A DNA stretch of 64,000 bases from an uncultured Polaromonas sp. (GTDB taxonomy: Bacteria > Pseudomonadota > Gammaproteobacteria > Burkholderiales > Burkholderiaceae_C), in assembly GCA_937863225.1 (NCBI GenBank), contig CALMEI010000012.1, positions 42,621 to 106,620 on the forward strand, given 5' to 3'. Made by a program: the position numbers and the translations under genes. The notes beneath the pieces were generated by a model, which was not told where the DNA came from, made no database searches, and saw only the letters and a list, made by a program, of their open reading frames with translations. This document shows positions 8,437 through 18,470 of this stretch, in pieces; within the stretch, counting starts at the first letter, position 1, and every line of letters starts with the position of its first letter.

Positions 8437-9348
8437 TTACGCCCATGAATCAATCAATGGTGCTGCTTGTTCGATTAAGAAGTTTTTAAATGCATGGGCA
8501 GCAGGCGACAATTTCTTTTGCTTTAAATGCGTCACATACCAGTGTCCAACGATGGGCATGCCATTGATGTCAACCACTGCCATGTGGCCTGAAGCAATTT
8601 CATGTCGCACCGTACGCAGCGATAAAAAACTCATGCCCATGCCTGCCATCACCGCCTGTTTGATGGTTTCATTGCTGGGCATCTCCATGGCGACTTTGAG
8701 CGGAATTTCGTGCTGAGCAAAGAGTCGCTCCATAGCAGCACGGGTGCCAGAGCCTGGCTCGCGCACCACGAAAGGGTGGTCTTTGAGCAGGTTAAAGTCA
8801 CCCCGTTTGCGACGCGACAGCGGGTGATCAGGTGCGCAAACAAAACCTTGTGGATTGGTGGCAATGGGTGTTGCCTCGCAATCCAAAGTACTGGGGGCAC
8901 GACCCATCATGACCAAATCAACCTCATTGCGCCCCAGCATGCCCAGTATGTTTTCTCGGTTGTCAATGCTGAGTTTGATTTCAATATCCGGAAACAATTT
9001 ATTGAAGCGCACCAACAACATGGGCACAAAATATTTGCAAGTACTGACAACGGCCAGATCGATGCGGCCTTTTTTATTGCCTGAAAACTCTGCCATACTG
9101 GCCTCTAAATCTTTGAACTTGGCAACCGCATTGATGGCGTGGGTTAAAAATTCGTTGCCGGCCTGCGTGAGCCGAATATTGCGACCCGATGGCTCAAGCA
9201 GAGCCAAACCAAACGTTTCTTCAAGTTGTTTGATTTGCATTGAAACAGCAGGTTGCGTAACGAACAATCGTTCTGCTGCTTTGGAAACTGATCGTTCGCG
9301 TGCCACTTCAATGAAAGTCAATATCTGTTTCAAGCTGTAATGGGGCAT
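8437..9348 (-). CDS. cbbR: CbbR, LysR-type regulator of the Calvin cycle genes
   Basis: This 303-residue LysR-type transcription factor has an N-terminal winged helix-turn-helix (residues ~5-65, with SKAAERLFVTQPAVSMQIKQ). A two-lobed periplasmic-binding-like sensor domain fills the rest (VREPGSGTRAAMERLF around residue 195 is the usual effector-site segment). CbbR proteins activate cbb operons in response to metabolites such as RuBP, PEP or NADPH. The gene lies between the leftward cbbM operon and the divergent cbbY operon, so it can control both. The 138-bp gap to cbbY contains two inverted repeats. Position makes CbbR by far the best name among LysR paralogues. Confidence 0.93.
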   Translation of the reverse strand: MPHYSLKQILTFIEVARERSVSKAAERLFVTQPAVSMQIKQLEETFGLALLEPSGRNIRLTQAGNEFLTHAINAVAKFKDLEASMAEFSGNKKGRIDLAVVSTCKYFVPMLLVRFNKLFPDIEIKLSIDNRENILGMLGRNEVDLVMMGRAPSTLDCEATPIATNPQGFVCAPDHPLSRRKRGDFNLLKDHPFVVREPGSGTRAAMERLFAQHEIPLKVAMEMPSNETIKQAVMAGMGMSFLSLRTVRHEIASGHMAVVDINGMPIVGHWYVTHLKQKKLSPAAHAFKNFLIEQAAPLIDSWA

Positions 9349-9374
9349 GACGATCTCCTCTTGATTTGACGGGT

Positions 9375-9448
9375 CACATTAGGGATAAAATTCGTTAATG
9401 TGATATTATAAGTTAAATCTAATGTCTAATCAATTAAATGTGATTAGA
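9375..9448 (+). promoter_or_regulatory. cbbR-cbbY control region with two inverted repeats
   Basis: Dyad 1 is CACATTA (9375-9381) with TAATGTG (9396-9402). Dyad 2 is TCTAATCA (9425-9432) with TGATTAGA (9441-9448), two perfect 8-bp arms separated by 8 bp. Both contain the T-N11-A pattern of LysR-type operators and lie between the divergent starts of cbbR and cbbY. Two adjacent sites fit the recognition-plus-activation site layout of CbbR promoters. Binding itself is inferred. Confidence 0.65.
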
Positions 9449-9486
9449 ATTTATGTGTCAATCTGATTACAGTCACTGCCATAGGG

Positions 9487-10224
9487 ATGAACAACACCAT
9501 GTTAAAAGCACTCATATTCGACGTAGACGGAACTTTGGCAGACACCGAGTCTGCTCATCGCGCTGCATTTAACAGCGCGTTCAAAGAATTTGGCTTTGAA
9601 TGGGAATGGGACGAAGCCTTGTACACCCAATTGCTTGAGGTATCGGGGGGCAAAGAACGCATCTTGCATTATTGGAAATCGGTACAACCCGATTTGCGTG
9701 AGTTAGATGGAGGCGCAATTAAAGATACCGTCAACCGTTTGCACGAATTGAAAACTGCTGCGTATGAAGCTGCCGTCAATCAAGGACAAGTCGTTTTGCG
9801 TCCTGGCGTTTTAAAGCTAATCAACAATGCATTTGAACAAGGTTTGAGTCTGGCCATCGCCACGACCACCTCGCCCGTCAACATCGCTGCTTTGCTGCGC
9901 AAAGCCATTGGTGCAGATTGGAAAGATTACTTCCTGACCATCGGAGATGGATCAACAGCGCCTCTCAAAAAGCCGCACCCACAGGTGTATTTGCAAGTGT
10001 TGGACAGTTTGAAACTGAACCCCAAGGAAGCCCTCGTATTTGAAGATTCGGGTAACGGATTGCGGGCTGCCACTGCAGCTGGTTTGGCCACTGTGATCAC
10101 ACCCGTTTCATTCACGGCGCACCACGATTTCAAAGACGCCATGCGTGTGATTCCAGATTTATCCAGCATCAGCATTGCGCAACTAAAAGAATGGCACCAA
10201 TCCTATTGGGCAAGCAAAAAGTAA
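9487..10224 (+). CDS. cbbY: CbbY, HAD-family sugar-phosphate phosphatase
   Basis: This 245-residue haloacid dehalogenase phosphatase has motif I DVDGTLADTE at residues 11-20, an alpha-helical cap domain (~25-90), motif II TTTS near 122, the motif III lysine in LKKPHPQVYL and motif IV VFEDSGNGL. CbbY removes xylulose-1,5-bisphosphate, a misfire product that inhibits RuBisCO. It is the first gene of the rightward cbb operon, directly downstream of the putative CbbR operators. A second in-frame ATG four codons on (MLKALIF) has a better-spaced AGGGA and may be the true start. Confidence 0.92.
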   Translation: MNNTMLKALIFDVDGTLADTESAHRAAFNSAFKEFGFEWEWDEALYTQLLEVSGGKERILHYWKSVQPDLRELDGGAIKDTVNRLHELKTAAYEAAVNQGQVVLRPGVLKLINNAFEQGLSLAIATTTSPVNIAALLRKAIGADWKDYFLTIGDGSTAPLKKPHPQVYLQVLDSLKLNPKEALVFEDSGNGLRAATAAGLATVITPVSFTAHHDFKDAMRVIPDLSSISIAQLKEWHQSYWASKK

Positions 10225-10320
10225 TGCTGAAAGATTACTGACAAAACAAAACCCAAATTACAGTACCAACAAGCACGCCAAACCCGTAAAATTAATTTTT
10301 TACCATTCCTTACACCCACT

Positions 10321-11013
10321 ATGACCACGACACGACAACTCCGCATTGCACCTTCCATTTTGTCGGCAGATTTTGCTAAGCTTGGCGAGGAAGTTCGTGC
10401 CATTGAAGCCGCTGGCTGTGACTTGGTTCATTTCGATGTGATGGACAACCATTATGTGCCAAATTTGACCATTGGCCCTTTGGTTTGCGAAGCGATTCGC
10501 CCACACGTCAGCATTCCGATTGATGTGCATTTGATGGTAGAGCCAGTTGACAGCATCATTCCTTTGTTTGCCAAAGCGGGCGCCAATATCATTACTTTTC
10601 ACCCAGAAGCGTCGAAACACGTTGACCGCAGCTTGTCGATGATTCGCGAATTAGGTTGTAAGGCCGGTTTGGTGCTGAACCCAGCAACACCTGTCGATTG
10701 GTTAGACCATGTGATGGACAAAGTGGACATGATTTTGTTGATGAGCGTCAACCCAGGATTTGGCGGACAAAAATTCATTCCATCCACATTGGCCAAACTC
10801 AAACAAGTGCGTGCCCGTATTGATGCCCACATGGCCGCTGGCGGCCAAGAAATTTGGCTCGAAGTGGACGGTGGTGTCAAAGCCGACAACATTGGCGAAA
10901 TCGTCCGAGCGGGCGCGGATACGTGTGTGGCTGGCAGCGCAGTATTTGGTGCCCCTGATGTGGGTGGTGGCTACAAAGGCATTATGCAAACCTTGCGCAA
11001 AAACGCTGCATAA
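10321..11013 (+). CDS. rpe: Ribulose-phosphate 3-epimerase
   Basis: This 230-residue TIM-barrel enzyme interconverts ribulose 5-phosphate and xylulose 5-phosphate (also named cbbE in this context). It has the full family length. The N-terminal [15 protein letters not shown], the metal-ligand segment [12 protein letters not shown], the [12 protein letters not shown] catalytic loop and LEVDGGV are all present. It follows cbbY after 96 bp and precedes fbp after 86 bp on the same strand. It supplies ribulose 5-phosphate to phosphoribulokinase in the Calvin cycle and also serves the pentose phosphate pathway. Confidence 0.97.
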   Translation: MTTTRQLRIAPSILSADFAKLGEEVRAIEAAGCDLVHFDVMDNHYVPNLTIGPLVCEAIRPHVSIPIDVHLMVEPVDSIIPLFAKAGANIITFHPEASKHVDRSLSMIRELGCKAGLVLNPATPVDWLDHVMDKVDMILLMSVNPGFGGQKFIPSTLAKLKQVRARIDAHMAAGGQEIWLEVDGGVKADNIGEIVRAGADTCVAGSAVFGAPDVGGGYKGIMQTLRKNAA

Positions 11014-11099
11014 ACACAGACGATTTATCGACAAATCCATAAGAATCCTCCAATAACAATCACTAAAACAGTTTCTGAAACTATTCTTGAAAGTACCGC

Positions 11100-12185
11100 A
11101 TGGCCTTAATTCACAGACCCACACTGACGCAATTTTTAATTGAAGAACGTCGCCGTTTCCCAACGGCCAGCGGTGACTTCAATGCATTGATTTTGGATAT
11201 TTCGATAGCTTGCAAAGCCATTGCCAAAGCGGTGTCACAAGGTGAATTGGGTGGCGCAATGGGAAACCATGCCGCAGATGAAGGCGGCTCTGTAAACGTG
11301 CAAGGCGAAGCACAAAAAAAATTGGACGTTTTGAGTAACGATGTTTTCATCCAGCGCACCGAATGGGCAGGGCATTTGGCTGGCATGGCATCCGAAGAAA
11401 TGGATTTGCCATATCAAATTCCTGGCCAATATCCACGTGGCAAGTACCTGTTGGTGTTTGACCCATTGGATGGCTCTAGCAACATCGACGTGAATGTCTC
11501 GGTTGGCAGCATTTTCTCCATCTTGCGTGGACGCTCTGATTCCAAAGATGTCACGGTTGAAGATTTCTTGCAAAAAGGGGCTGAGCAAGTCGCTGCTGGT
11601 TACGCACTTTATGGTCCAACCACCATGTTTGTCATCACCGTGGGTGATGGTGTGCATGGTTTCACTTTGGACCATGATGTGGGCGAATTCATGTTGACGC
11701 ATCCGCACATCAAAGTGCCAGAAGATACGCACGAATTTGCGATCAATGCATCCAACGCCCGCTTTTGGGAAGCACCGATCAAGCGCTATGTGGATGAATG
11801 TCTGGCTGGCAAAACAGGTCCTCGCAACAAAGATTTCAACATGCGCTGGATTGCGTCGATGGTTGCCGAGGCGCATCGTATTTTGATGCGTGGCGGCGTG
11901 TTTTTGTACCCTCGCGATACCAAAGATGCCACCAAACCGGGGCGTCTGCGCTTGTTGTACGAAGCGAATCCAATTGGCATGATCATGGAACAGGCGGGCG
12001 GGCGCGCCAGCACGGGCGAAGTGCCCATGCTGCAAGTGCAACCTACCAACTTACACCAGCGCATTGGTTTGGTTTTTGGCTCCAAAAACGAGGTTGAACG
12101 GGTAGAGCGTTACCACAAAGAACCGCAAACCAAAAAAGACGATGCCAACCCGCTTTTTGCAGAGCGCAGTTTATTCAGAGATTGA
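11100..12185 (+). CDS. fbp: Fructose-1,6-bisphosphatase, class I
   Basis: This 361-residue class I enzyme (cbbF in this context) has the metal-binding [13 protein letters not shown] at ~121-133, an upstream acidic metal site around SEEMD, and the sugar-binding [19 protein letters not shown] near residues 281-300. It hydrolyses fructose 1,6-bisphosphate, and in cbb operons usually also sedoheptulose 1,7-bisphosphate. That would explain why no separate SBPase is seen here. It is 20-30 residues longer than many homologues because of a charged tail (residues ~335-361). The only start with family similarity is the ATG at 11100. Repeat copy 4 separates it from prk. Confidence 0.96.
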   Translation: MALIHRPTLTQFLIEERRRFPTASGDFNALILDISIACKAIAKAVSQGELGGAMGNHAADEGGSVNVQGEAQKKLDVLSNDVFIQRTEWAGHLAGMASEEMDLPYQIPGQYPRGKYLLVFDPLDGSSNIDVNVSVGSIFSILRGRSDSKDVTVEDFLQKGAEQVAAGYALYGPTTMFVITVGDGVHGFTLDHDVGEFMLTHPHIKVPEDTHEFAINASNARFWEAPIKRYVDECLAGKTGPRNKDFNMRWIASMVAEAHRILMRGGVFLYPRDTKDATKPGRLRLLYEANPIGMIMEQAGGRASTGEVPMLQVQPTNLHQRIGLVFGSKNEVERVERYHKEPQTKKDDANPLFAERSLFRD

Positions 12186-12205
12186 TAAACGGGCAGCGCT
12201 CGTGA

Positions 12206-12291
12206 GCTATAAAACAATAGCTTACTATTAATTTGATAGCAGTATAGGCAATTAATACGCCGCGTACAGGCTAATTTGCCATATATTTTTT
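12206..12291 (+). repeat. Dispersed repeat, copy 4, inside the cbb operon
   Basis: The copy begins with a GCTAT-AAAACA-ATAGC hairpin (12206-12221). A second ATAGC arm and the core AGGCAATTAATACGCCG follow, then TACAGGC. It lies between fbp and prk and ends 15 bp before the prk start codon, so it forms most of the prk leader. Confidence 0.78.
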
Positions 12292-12306
12292 ACTTTTGGA
12301 GCTCTC

Positions 12307-13191
12307 ATGTCAGAAAAACACCCCATCATTGCGATCACCGGCTCATCGGGCGCTGGCACATCGTCTGTGACCAAAACATTTGAAAATATTTTCCGCCGCG
12401 AAAACGTGAAAGCGGCCATCATTGAAGGTGACAGTTTTCACCGCTATGACCGCAAAGAAATGAAATTGAAAGCGGCTGAAGCAGAAAAAAATGGCGATAA
12501 AAATTTCAGTCACTTTTCTGAAGCGAACAACATGTTCCCAGAAATTGAAGCCCTCTTTCGCGACTATGGCAATACTGGCAGTGGTCAACGCCGTAAATAT
12601 TTGCACAACGACCAAGAAGCCGCGCCATACAAACAAGAAGCCGGAACTTTCACGCCTTGGGAAGCGCTACCGAAAGATTCAGACTTGTTGTTTTATGAAG
12701 GATTACATGGTGGTGTGATTACACCAACGGTCAACGTTGCCCAACACCCTGATTTGCTGATTGGCGTGGTGCCGGTGGTGAACTTGGAGTGGATTCAAAA
12801 ATTGTACCGTGACAAAAACCAGCGTGGTTACAGCGCCGAAGCAGTGACTGACACCATTTTGCGTCGCATGCCTGATTATGTGAACTACATCTGTCCGCAA
12901 TTTGCACACACGCATGTGAACTTTCAACGCGTTCCCACGGTAGACACATCCAACCCTTTTATCGCCCGCGATATTCCTTCACCCGACGAAAGCATGGTGG
13001 TGATTCGTTTTTCAAACCCCAAGGGCATTGACTTCCAATACCTGCGCAACATGATTGACGATTCATTCATGTCACGCGCCAATACCATTGTGGTGCCAGG
13101 CGGTAAAATGGAGCTGGCCATGCAACTCATCTTCACGCCATTTGTGTGGCGCATGATGGAGCGCCGCAAACGCGCACTCGGTACACACTGA
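12307..13191 (+). CDS. prk: Phosphoribulokinase
   Basis: This 294-residue proteobacterial-type phosphoribulokinase (cbbP) has the P-loop GSSGAGTSS at residues 12-20, EGDSFHRYDRKEM (Asp42/His45-type catalytic and substrate residues) near 35-47, and the FSNPKGIDFQYLRNMI segment late in the protein. It phosphorylates ribulose 5-phosphate to the RuBisCO substrate and is unique to the Calvin cycle. The ATG is preceded by TTTTGGAG. An acidic open frame continues past the stop in the +1 phase (see findings), so the true C-terminus might be longer in relatives. It is followed by tkt after 97 bp. Confidence 0.97.
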   Translation: MSEKHPIIAITGSSGAGTSSVTKTFENIFRRENVKAAIIEGDSFHRYDRKEMKLKAAEAEKNGDKNFSHFSEANNMFPEIEALFRDYGNTGSGQRRKYLHNDQEAAPYKQEAGTFTPWEALPKDSDLLFYEGLHGGVITPTVNVAQHPDLLIGVVPVVNLEWIQKLYRDKNQRGYSAEAVTDTILRRMPDYVNYICPQFAHTHVNFQRVPTVDTSNPFIARDIPSPDESMVVIRFSNPKGIDFQYLRNMIDDSFMSRANTIVVPGGKMELAMQLIFTPFVWRMMERRKRALGTH

Positions 13192-13288
13192 AATTGGTGC
13201 CACTGAGTTCGACATCTCTGAGTTTGAACCTGCCGATTTGACTGATTTTGATACTGATACCCATTCTTAAACTTTAGCTTTTTGCCCC

Positions 13289-15358
13289 ATGACAACACCA
13301 AACCCACAACTCGCCAATGAAATGGCCAACGCCATTCGCATACTCGCCATTGATGCTGTAGAAAAAGCCAAATCGGGACACCCCGGCGCGCCCATGGGCA
13401 TGGCCGAAATTGCCGAAGTACTGTGGAATCGCCATCTGAAACACAGCCCCAGCAACCCACATTGGGCAGACCGTGACCGTTTTGTTTTGTCCAATGGTCA
13501 TGGTTCGATGTTGATATATGCCTTGTTGCATTTGACGGGTTATGACTTGCCCATGAGCGAGCTGCAAAAATTCCGCCAATTGCACAGCAAAACAGCAGGT
13601 CACCCTGAGGTGGGTGTCACACCCGGTGTAGAAACCACCACAGGCCCATTGGGGCAGGGCATTACCAACGCGGTGGGCATGGCTTTTGCTGAAAAATTAT
13701 TGGCACAAGAGTTCAACCAAGCAGACCATGCCATCGTCGATCACCACACCTATGCCTTCTTGGGCGACGGTTGCATGATGGAAGGCATCAGCCACGAAGC
13801 CTGTTCTCTGGCTGGCACCTTGCGTTTGTCCAAATTGATTGCGTTTTACGACGATAACGGCATTTCTATCGACGGACGCGGGGAAGGATGGTTCACCGAC
13901 GACACGCCCAAGCGTTTCGAGAGCTATGGCTGGAACGTGATCCCTGCTGTAGACGGACATAACACGGCTGCCATTGACTCAGCCATCAAAGCCGCCAAGG
14001 CCCAAAGCGGTAAAGCCGATGGCAAACCGACTTTGATTTGCTGCAAAACCGTGATTGGTCAAGGTTCGCCCAACAAAGCGGGCACACATGATGTGCATGG
14101 CGCTGCATTGGGTGCTGCCGAAATTACCGCAACACGTGAAAAGTTAGGTTGGACTGCTGCGCCGTTTGAAATCCCAAGTCATATCAGCGATGCATGGAAC
14201 GCTGTCGCCCGCGGTAAAACTGCTGAACAAGCATGGAACGCAAAGTTTGATGCTTATAGCAAAGCCTTCCCCGCACAAGCTGCCGAATTCAAACGCCGCA
14301 TGGCTGGTGATTTGTTACCCGCCTACGCTGAAAAAATCAATGCGGTTTTGGCTGAAATTGCGGCCAAACCTGATGCATTTGCGACACGCAAATCCAGCCA
14401 AAATGCACTGGATGCCATCGCACCCTTGGTGCCTGAATTCTTTGGTGGCTCTGCTGATTTGACAGGTTCTAACTTGACCAATTTCAAGGGCTGCGTCAAA
14501 GCAGGACGCGACAAGTGGGGCAACCACATGAGCTACGGGGTGCGCGAGTTTGGCATGGCTGCCATCATGAACGGCATTGTTTTGCATGGCGGCTACATTC
14601 CATACGGTGGCACCTTTTTGACCTTCAGCGATTACTCTCGCAACGCCATTCGCATGGCCGCGTTGATGAAGCAGCGTGTCATTCATGTGTTCACCCATGA
14701 CAGCATTGGTTTGGGTGAAGACGGACCTACACACCAATCTGTCGAACATGTGCCTTCCCTGCGCATCATTCCTGGTTTGGACACCTGGCGACCAGCCGAT
14801 GGCTTAGAAACCGCTGTGGCTTGGGCGTCTGCGATCGAACGTAAAGATGGACCTAGCGCATTGGCTTTGTCACGTCAAAACTTGCCACGTTTAACCGATG
14901 TTTCCATGGTCGCTGCTATTCGCAAAGGCGGCTATATCTTGGCCGAGGGGGCAAACCCACAAGCCATCATCGTTGCCACAGGTTCTGAAACCTCATTGGC
15001 GATGGAAGCGCATGCAGCATTGGCGGCTGAAGGCATTGCCACACGCGTGGTATCCATGCCTTGCACCAATGTATTTGACCGCCAAAGCCAAACTTACCAA
15101 GACGAAACTTTCCCCATCAATTTGCCGGTGGTGGCTGTAGAAGCAGCACACCCTGATTTTTGGCGCAAATATGTCGGTCGTTTGGGAACGGTCGTTGGCA
15201 TTGCCACCTTCGGCGAATCGGCACCCGCGAAAGATTTGTACCAACACTTTGGCATCACCACTGAGCGCGTTTGCAAAGAAGTTCGCGGCTTGCTGAGCCG
15301 CCAACAAGACCGTTTGGAGAGCAAAATGCCGGCTGGGATTGTGAAATCCAGCAACTGA
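13289..15358 (+). CDS. tkt: Transketolase
   Basis: This 689-residue thiamine-diphosphate enzyme (cbbT) has the N-terminal [19 protein letters not shown] and the ThDP motif [18 protein letters not shown] around residues 155-172. The second-domain pyrimidine-binding segment follows, with GVREFGMA and [15 protein letters not shown]. It transfers two-carbon ketol units between sugar phosphates to regenerate pentose phosphates in the Calvin cycle. The length is slightly above the usual ~665. The stop codon lies 10 bp from the next start, so it is tightly coupled to the phosphatase gene downstream. Confidence 0.97.
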   Translation: MTTPNPQLANEMANAIRILAIDAVEKAKSGHPGAPMGMAEIAEVLWNRHLKHSPSNPHWADRDRFVLSNGHGSMLIYALLHLTGYDLPMSELQKFRQLHSKTAGHPEVGVTPGVETTTGPLGQGITNAVGMAFAEKLLAQEFNQADHAIVDHHTYAFLGDGCMMEGISHEACSLAGTLRLSKLIAFYDDNGISIDGRGEGWFTDDTPKRFESYGWNVIPAVDGHNTAAIDSAIKAAKAQSGKADGKPTLICCKTVIGQGSPNKAGTHDVHGAALGAAEITATREKLGWTAAPFEIPSHISDAWNAVARGKTAEQAWNAKFDAYSKAFPAQAAEFKRRMAGDLLPAYAEKINAVLAEIAAKPDAFATRKSSQNALDAIAPLVPEFFGGSADLTGSNLTNFKGCVKAGRDKWGNHMSYGVREFGMAAIMNGIVLHGGYIPYGGTFLTFSDYSRNAIRMAALMKQRVIHVFTHDSIGLGEDGPTHQSVEHVPSLRIIPGLDTWRPADGLETAVAWASAIERKDGPSALALSRQNLPRLTDVSMVAAIRKGGYILAEGANPQAIIVATGSETSLAMEAHAALAAEGIATRVVSMPCTNVFDRQSQTYQDETFPINLPVVAVEAAHPDFWRKYVGRLGTVVGIATFGESAPAKDLYQHFGITTERVCKEVRGLLSRQQDRLESKMPAGIVKSSN

Positions 15359-15368
15359 TTCTGACAGC

Positions 15369-16037
15369 ATGCCTAATTTTGACCTCATCATGTTTGATTT
15401 GGATGGCACATTGGTTGAAACCGCCCCTGAAATCATGGACGCCACCAATGACACCTTGCGTCATTTCGGATTGCCAGAGGTGACGCAACAGCAAGTCAAC
15501 GACTGGATAGGTCACGGCACGCGCAGTTTGTTGATTCAAGCCTTGGCTCATGTCAAAAACAGCACGGTTGAAATGATTTCAGCCAGCGATGCATTGGCGG
15601 CAAATTTGCAAGCGTTTGACACGTTTTACCAAGCGCGTTGCGGTACACGCAGCCATTTGTACCCCCAGGTACGTGAAACCATGTTGGCCTTGCGCTCAAA
15701 AGGTGTCAAATTAGCCGTGGTCACGAACAAAGAAGGTCGTTATACCGATACCGTGTTGAATGCGCACCAACTCATGCCATTGCTTGATAAAGTAGTCAGT
15801 GGTGATACTTTGCCTGCCAAAAAGCCTCATCCTGCGGGCATTGAAAGCTGTTTGGCTCAATTTGGCGTCGCCAAAGAACGCGCATTGTTTGTGGGCGATT
15901 CCAGCATTGATGTGGCCACTGCTCGCAATGCAAAGGTGACCGTTTGGGCGTTGCCCTATGGCTACAATATGGGTCAACCGATTGAATCGTGTGCGCCGGA
16001 CAGAGTCATCCCCGACATTTCCCCTTTGTTGCACTGA
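15369..16037 (+). CDS. gph: Phosphoglycolate phosphatase (CbbZ)
   Basis: This 222-residue HAD phosphatase of the Gph/CbbZ type has motif I DLDGTLVETAPEI at 9-21, the cap domain ~20-90, motif II VVTNKEGRY, the lysine in PAKKPHPAG and motif IV FVGDSSIDVATA. It dephosphorylates 2-phosphoglycolate made by RuBisCO oxygenation, so it belongs functionally to the cbb operon even though RuBisCO lies in the divergent unit. It starts 10 bp after tkt. CbbY upstream belongs to the same superfamily but is a different subfamily. Confidence 0.93.
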   Translation: MPNFDLIMFDLDGTLVETAPEIMDATNDTLRHFGLPEVTQQQVNDWIGHGTRSLLIQALAHVKNSTVEMISASDALAANLQAFDTFYQARCGTRSHLYPQVRETMLALRSKGVKLAVVTNKEGRYTDTVLNAHQLMPLLDKVVSGDTLPAKKPHPAGIESCLAQFGVAKERALFVGDSSIDVATARNAKVTVWALPYGYNMGQPIESCAPDRVIPDISPLLH

Positions 16038-16090
16038 ATCCAACGAACATTAGCAATAGTTTTTAACATTTCCTCAGATTATTAACCTCC

Positions 16091-16120
16091 GGTTTAAATC
16101 CATTTAAACCATTTTTTATT
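16091..16120 (+). terminator. Weak intra-operon hairpin before gap
   Basis: GGTTTAAA, a 4-nt loop and TTTAAACC form a perfect 8-bp AT-rich stem followed by ATTTTTTATT. It sits between gph and gap. It could act as a leaky terminator or processing site dividing the cbb operon. The stem is weak, so this is only a candidate. Confidence 0.4.
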
Positions 16121-16131
16121 GAAAGAAAACC

Positions 16132-17142
16132 ATGACAGCAAAAATCAAAGTAGGTATCAATGGATTCGGTCGCATCGGTCGCAATGTGTTTCGTTCTGCA
16201 CTCATGAGTTTCAAAGATATTGAGATCGTTGGCATCAATGACTTGTTAGAGCCTGAATACTTGGCTTACATGCTGCAATACGATTCTGTGCATGGTCGAT
16301 TCAAGGGCGGAGATATTTCTGTTGACGGCAACACTTTGATTGTGAATGGTCAACGCATTCGTTTGACACAAGAGCGTGACCCAGCAGCCTTGAAATGGAA
16401 TGAAGTCGGCGCTGAAGTCGTGATTGAATCCACTGGCTTGTTCTTAGACAAAGCTTCGGGTGAAAAACACATCGCAGCAGGCGCTAAAAAAGTCTTGTTT
16501 TCAGCACCCTCCAAAGACGACACCCCGATGTTTGTCTACGGCGTGAACGACAAAACCTATGCTGGTCAAAGCATCATCAGCAATGCATCGTGCACCACCA
16601 ACTGCTTGGCGCCAGTGGCCAAGGTATTGAATGACAAATGGGGCATCAAGCGCGGTTTGATGACCACTGTACATGCTGCTACAGCCACACAAAAAACCGT
16701 TGACGGCCCATCCAACAAAGACTGGCGCGGGGGCCGTGGTATTTTGGAAAACATCATCCCATCGTCAACTGGTGCAGCCAAGGCTGTAGGTGTGGTCATT
16801 CCTGAGCTGAACAAAAAGCTCACTGGCATGTCATTCCGTGTCCCAACATCTGACGTATCTGTGGTTGATTTGACTTGCGAGCTGAACAACGCAGCGACAA
16901 TGGCCGAAATTTGTGCCGAAATGAAAGCGCAATCACAAGGCGCATTAAAAGGCGTGTTGGGCTACACCGAAGACAAAGTGGTGGCAACCGACTTCCGTGG
17001 CGAAACATGCACCAGCGTGTTTGACGCCGATGCCAGCATTGCTTTGGATGGCACCTTTGTCAAGATTGTTTCTTGGTACGACAACGAGTGGGGCTACTCC
17101 AACAAGTGCTTGGAGATGGTTCGTGTCATGGCGAAAAAATAA
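16132..17142 (+). CDS. gap: Glyceraldehyde-3-phosphate dehydrogenase, type I
   Basis: This 336-residue GAPDH (cbbG) has the Rossmann start [16 protein letters not shown], the catalytic cysteine in [12 protein letters not shown] at about residue 155 and a conserved C-terminal [12 protein letters not shown]. Within the Calvin cycle it reduces 1,3-bisphosphoglycerate to glyceraldehyde 3-phosphate; it also serves glycolysis. The residue after the first NAD-binding strand is in IVGINDL, as in NAD-preferring enzymes, but cofactor use cannot be settled by eye. The gene follows gph after 94 bp (with a hairpin) and precedes pgk by 29 bp. Confidence 0.97.
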   Translation: MTAKIKVGINGFGRIGRNVFRSALMSFKDIEIVGINDLLEPEYLAYMLQYDSVHGRFKGGDISVDGNTLIVNGQRIRLTQERDPAALKWNEVGAEVVIESTGLFLDKASGEKHIAAGAKKVLFSAPSKDDTPMFVYGVNDKTYAGQSIISNASCTTNCLAPVAKVLNDKWGIKRGLMTTVHAATATQKTVDGPSNKDWRGGRGILENIIPSSTGAAKAVGVVIPELNKKLTGMSFRVPTSDVSVVDLTCELNNAATMAEICAEMKAQSQGALKGVLGYTEDKVVATDFRGETCTSVFDADASIALDGTFVKIVSWYDNEWGYSNKCLEMVRVMAKK

Positions 17143-17171
17143 TTGAAGCAATAAGCAAAGGTTTTTGAACA

Positions 17172-18365
17172 ATGAACGTTATTCGCTTATCCGACCTCAT
17201 CGCCAAAGGGCAAGTCAAAGGCAAGCGCGTCTTTATTCGCGCTGATTTGAACGTGCCACAAGATGACGCCGGCAACATCACAGAAGACACCCGCATTCGC
17301 GCCTCTGTTCCATGTATTCAAATGGCTTTGGACGCTGGCGCTGCGGTGATGGTGACATCACACTTGGGGCGACCTACAGAAGGTGCATTCAAGTCAGAAG
17401 ATTCATTAGCACCTGTGGCCAAACGCATGGGTGAATTGATGAAGCGCGATATCCCTGTTGTTGCCAACTGGGTGGACGGCGTCAAGCTCGAAGCAGGTCA
17501 GTTGGTGATGTTAGAAAACTGCCGCGTCAATGTGGGCGAAAAGAAAAATGCACCTGAATTAGCGCAAAAAATGGCTGCTTTGTGCGACATTTTTGTACAC
17601 GATGCCTTTGGCACCGCGCACCGTGCTGAGGCGTCTACCTACGGCATTGCCCAATTTGCACCCATTGCTTGTGCTGGGCCGCTGTTGGCCGCCGAGATGG
17701 ATGCGATTTCAAAAGCCTTGACAGCACCCAAGCGCCCCTTGGTGGCGATTGTGGCGGGTTCTAAAGTGTCAACCAAACTCACCATTTTGGAAAGCTTGGC
17801 GAAAAACGTGGATCAACTCATTGTGGGTGGCGGCATCGCCAATACCTTTATGTTAGCCGCTGGTCTCAAAATTGGCAAAAGCTTGGCCGAGCCTGATTTG
17901 CTACCCGCTGCCAAAGCGGTGATTGCCGCCATGAAAGCACGCGGAGCTGACGTGCCAATCCCTACCGATGTGGTCACCGCCAAATCATTTTCACCCGATG
18001 CCATCGCAACCGTGAAAGCCGCCAGCGATGTGGCCGATGACGATTTGATTTTGGACATCGGTCCAGTCACAGCCAAGCAATTGGCTGATCAATTGCTGAA
18101 AGCCGGCACCATCGTTTGGAACGGACCTGTGGGCGTGTTTGAATTTGCTGCTTTTGAAAATGGCACCAAAGTGATTGCACAAGCCATTGCCGACAGCAGC
18201 GCCTTCAGCATTGCGGGCGGTGGCGACACGTTGGCAGCGATTGCCAAATACGGCATCGAAAAACAAGTGGGCTACATCAGCACTGGTGGTGGCGCATTCT
18301 TAGAAGTGTTGGAAGGTAAAACCTTGCCAGCGTTTGAAATTTTGACCAAACGCGCAACCGCATGA
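17172..18365 (+). CDS. pgk: Phosphoglycerate kinase
   Basis: This 397-residue monomeric kinase (cbbK) has the usual two domains. The N-terminal substrate-binding segment [14 protein letters not shown] lies at ~17-30, with THS-type helix residues [13 protein letters not shown] after it. The C-terminal nucleotide-binding domain has [17 protein letters not shown] and the GGGDT motif near residue 350. It phosphorylates 3-phosphoglycerate, the RuBisCO product. It overlaps no other gene and starts 29 bp after gap. Repeat copy 5 follows it. Confidence 0.97.
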   Translation: MNVIRLSDLIAKGQVKGKRVFIRADLNVPQDDAGNITEDTRIRASVPCIQMALDAGAAVMVTSHLGRPTEGAFKSEDSLAPVAKRMGELMKRDIPVVANWVDGVKLEAGQLVMLENCRVNVGEKKNAPELAQKMAALCDIFVHDAFGTAHRAEASTYGIAQFAPIACAGPLLAAEMDAISKALTAPKRPLVAIVAGSKVSTKLTILESLAKNVDQLIVGGGIANTFMLAAGLKIGKSLAEPDLLPAAKAVIAAMKARGADVPIPTDVVTAKSFSPDAIATVKAASDVADDDLILDIGPVTAKQLADQLLKAGTIVWNGPVGVFEFAAFENGTKVIAQAIADSSAFSIAGGGDTLAAIAKYGIEKQVGYISTGGGAFLEVLEGKTLPAFEILTKRATA

Positions 18366-18375
18366 TTTTGCTTAA

Positions 18376-18441
18376 TACTATAAATATAATAGCGCTATAG
18401 GCAATAAATACGCCGTCTAGAGCCATATTTTATATAAATTT
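18376..18441 (+). repeat. Dispersed repeat, copy 5, inside the cbb operon
   Basis: CTATAAATATAATAGC is followed by GCTATAGGCAATAAATACG and CCGTCTAGAGCC. It lies between pgk and fba, 11 bp after the pgk stop, and ends about 30 bp before the fba start. It is the second copy that separates genes of this operon. Confidence 0.82.
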
Positions 18442-18470
18442 TTGAATTAACTGTTAACTAGGAGACACAC

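Noticed and set aside
11070..11082. Small dyad AGTTTC-T-GAAACT before fbp
   Set aside because: It is a 6-bp palindrome in an AT-rich gap with no T-run. It is too short to call an operator or terminator.
11235..12041. Long open frame of 268 codons on the minus strand opposite fbp
   Set aside because: It is fully covered by the well-supported fbp gene, has no recognisable domain, is rich in His/Cys/Trp as expected for an antisense reading, and has no ribosome binding site.
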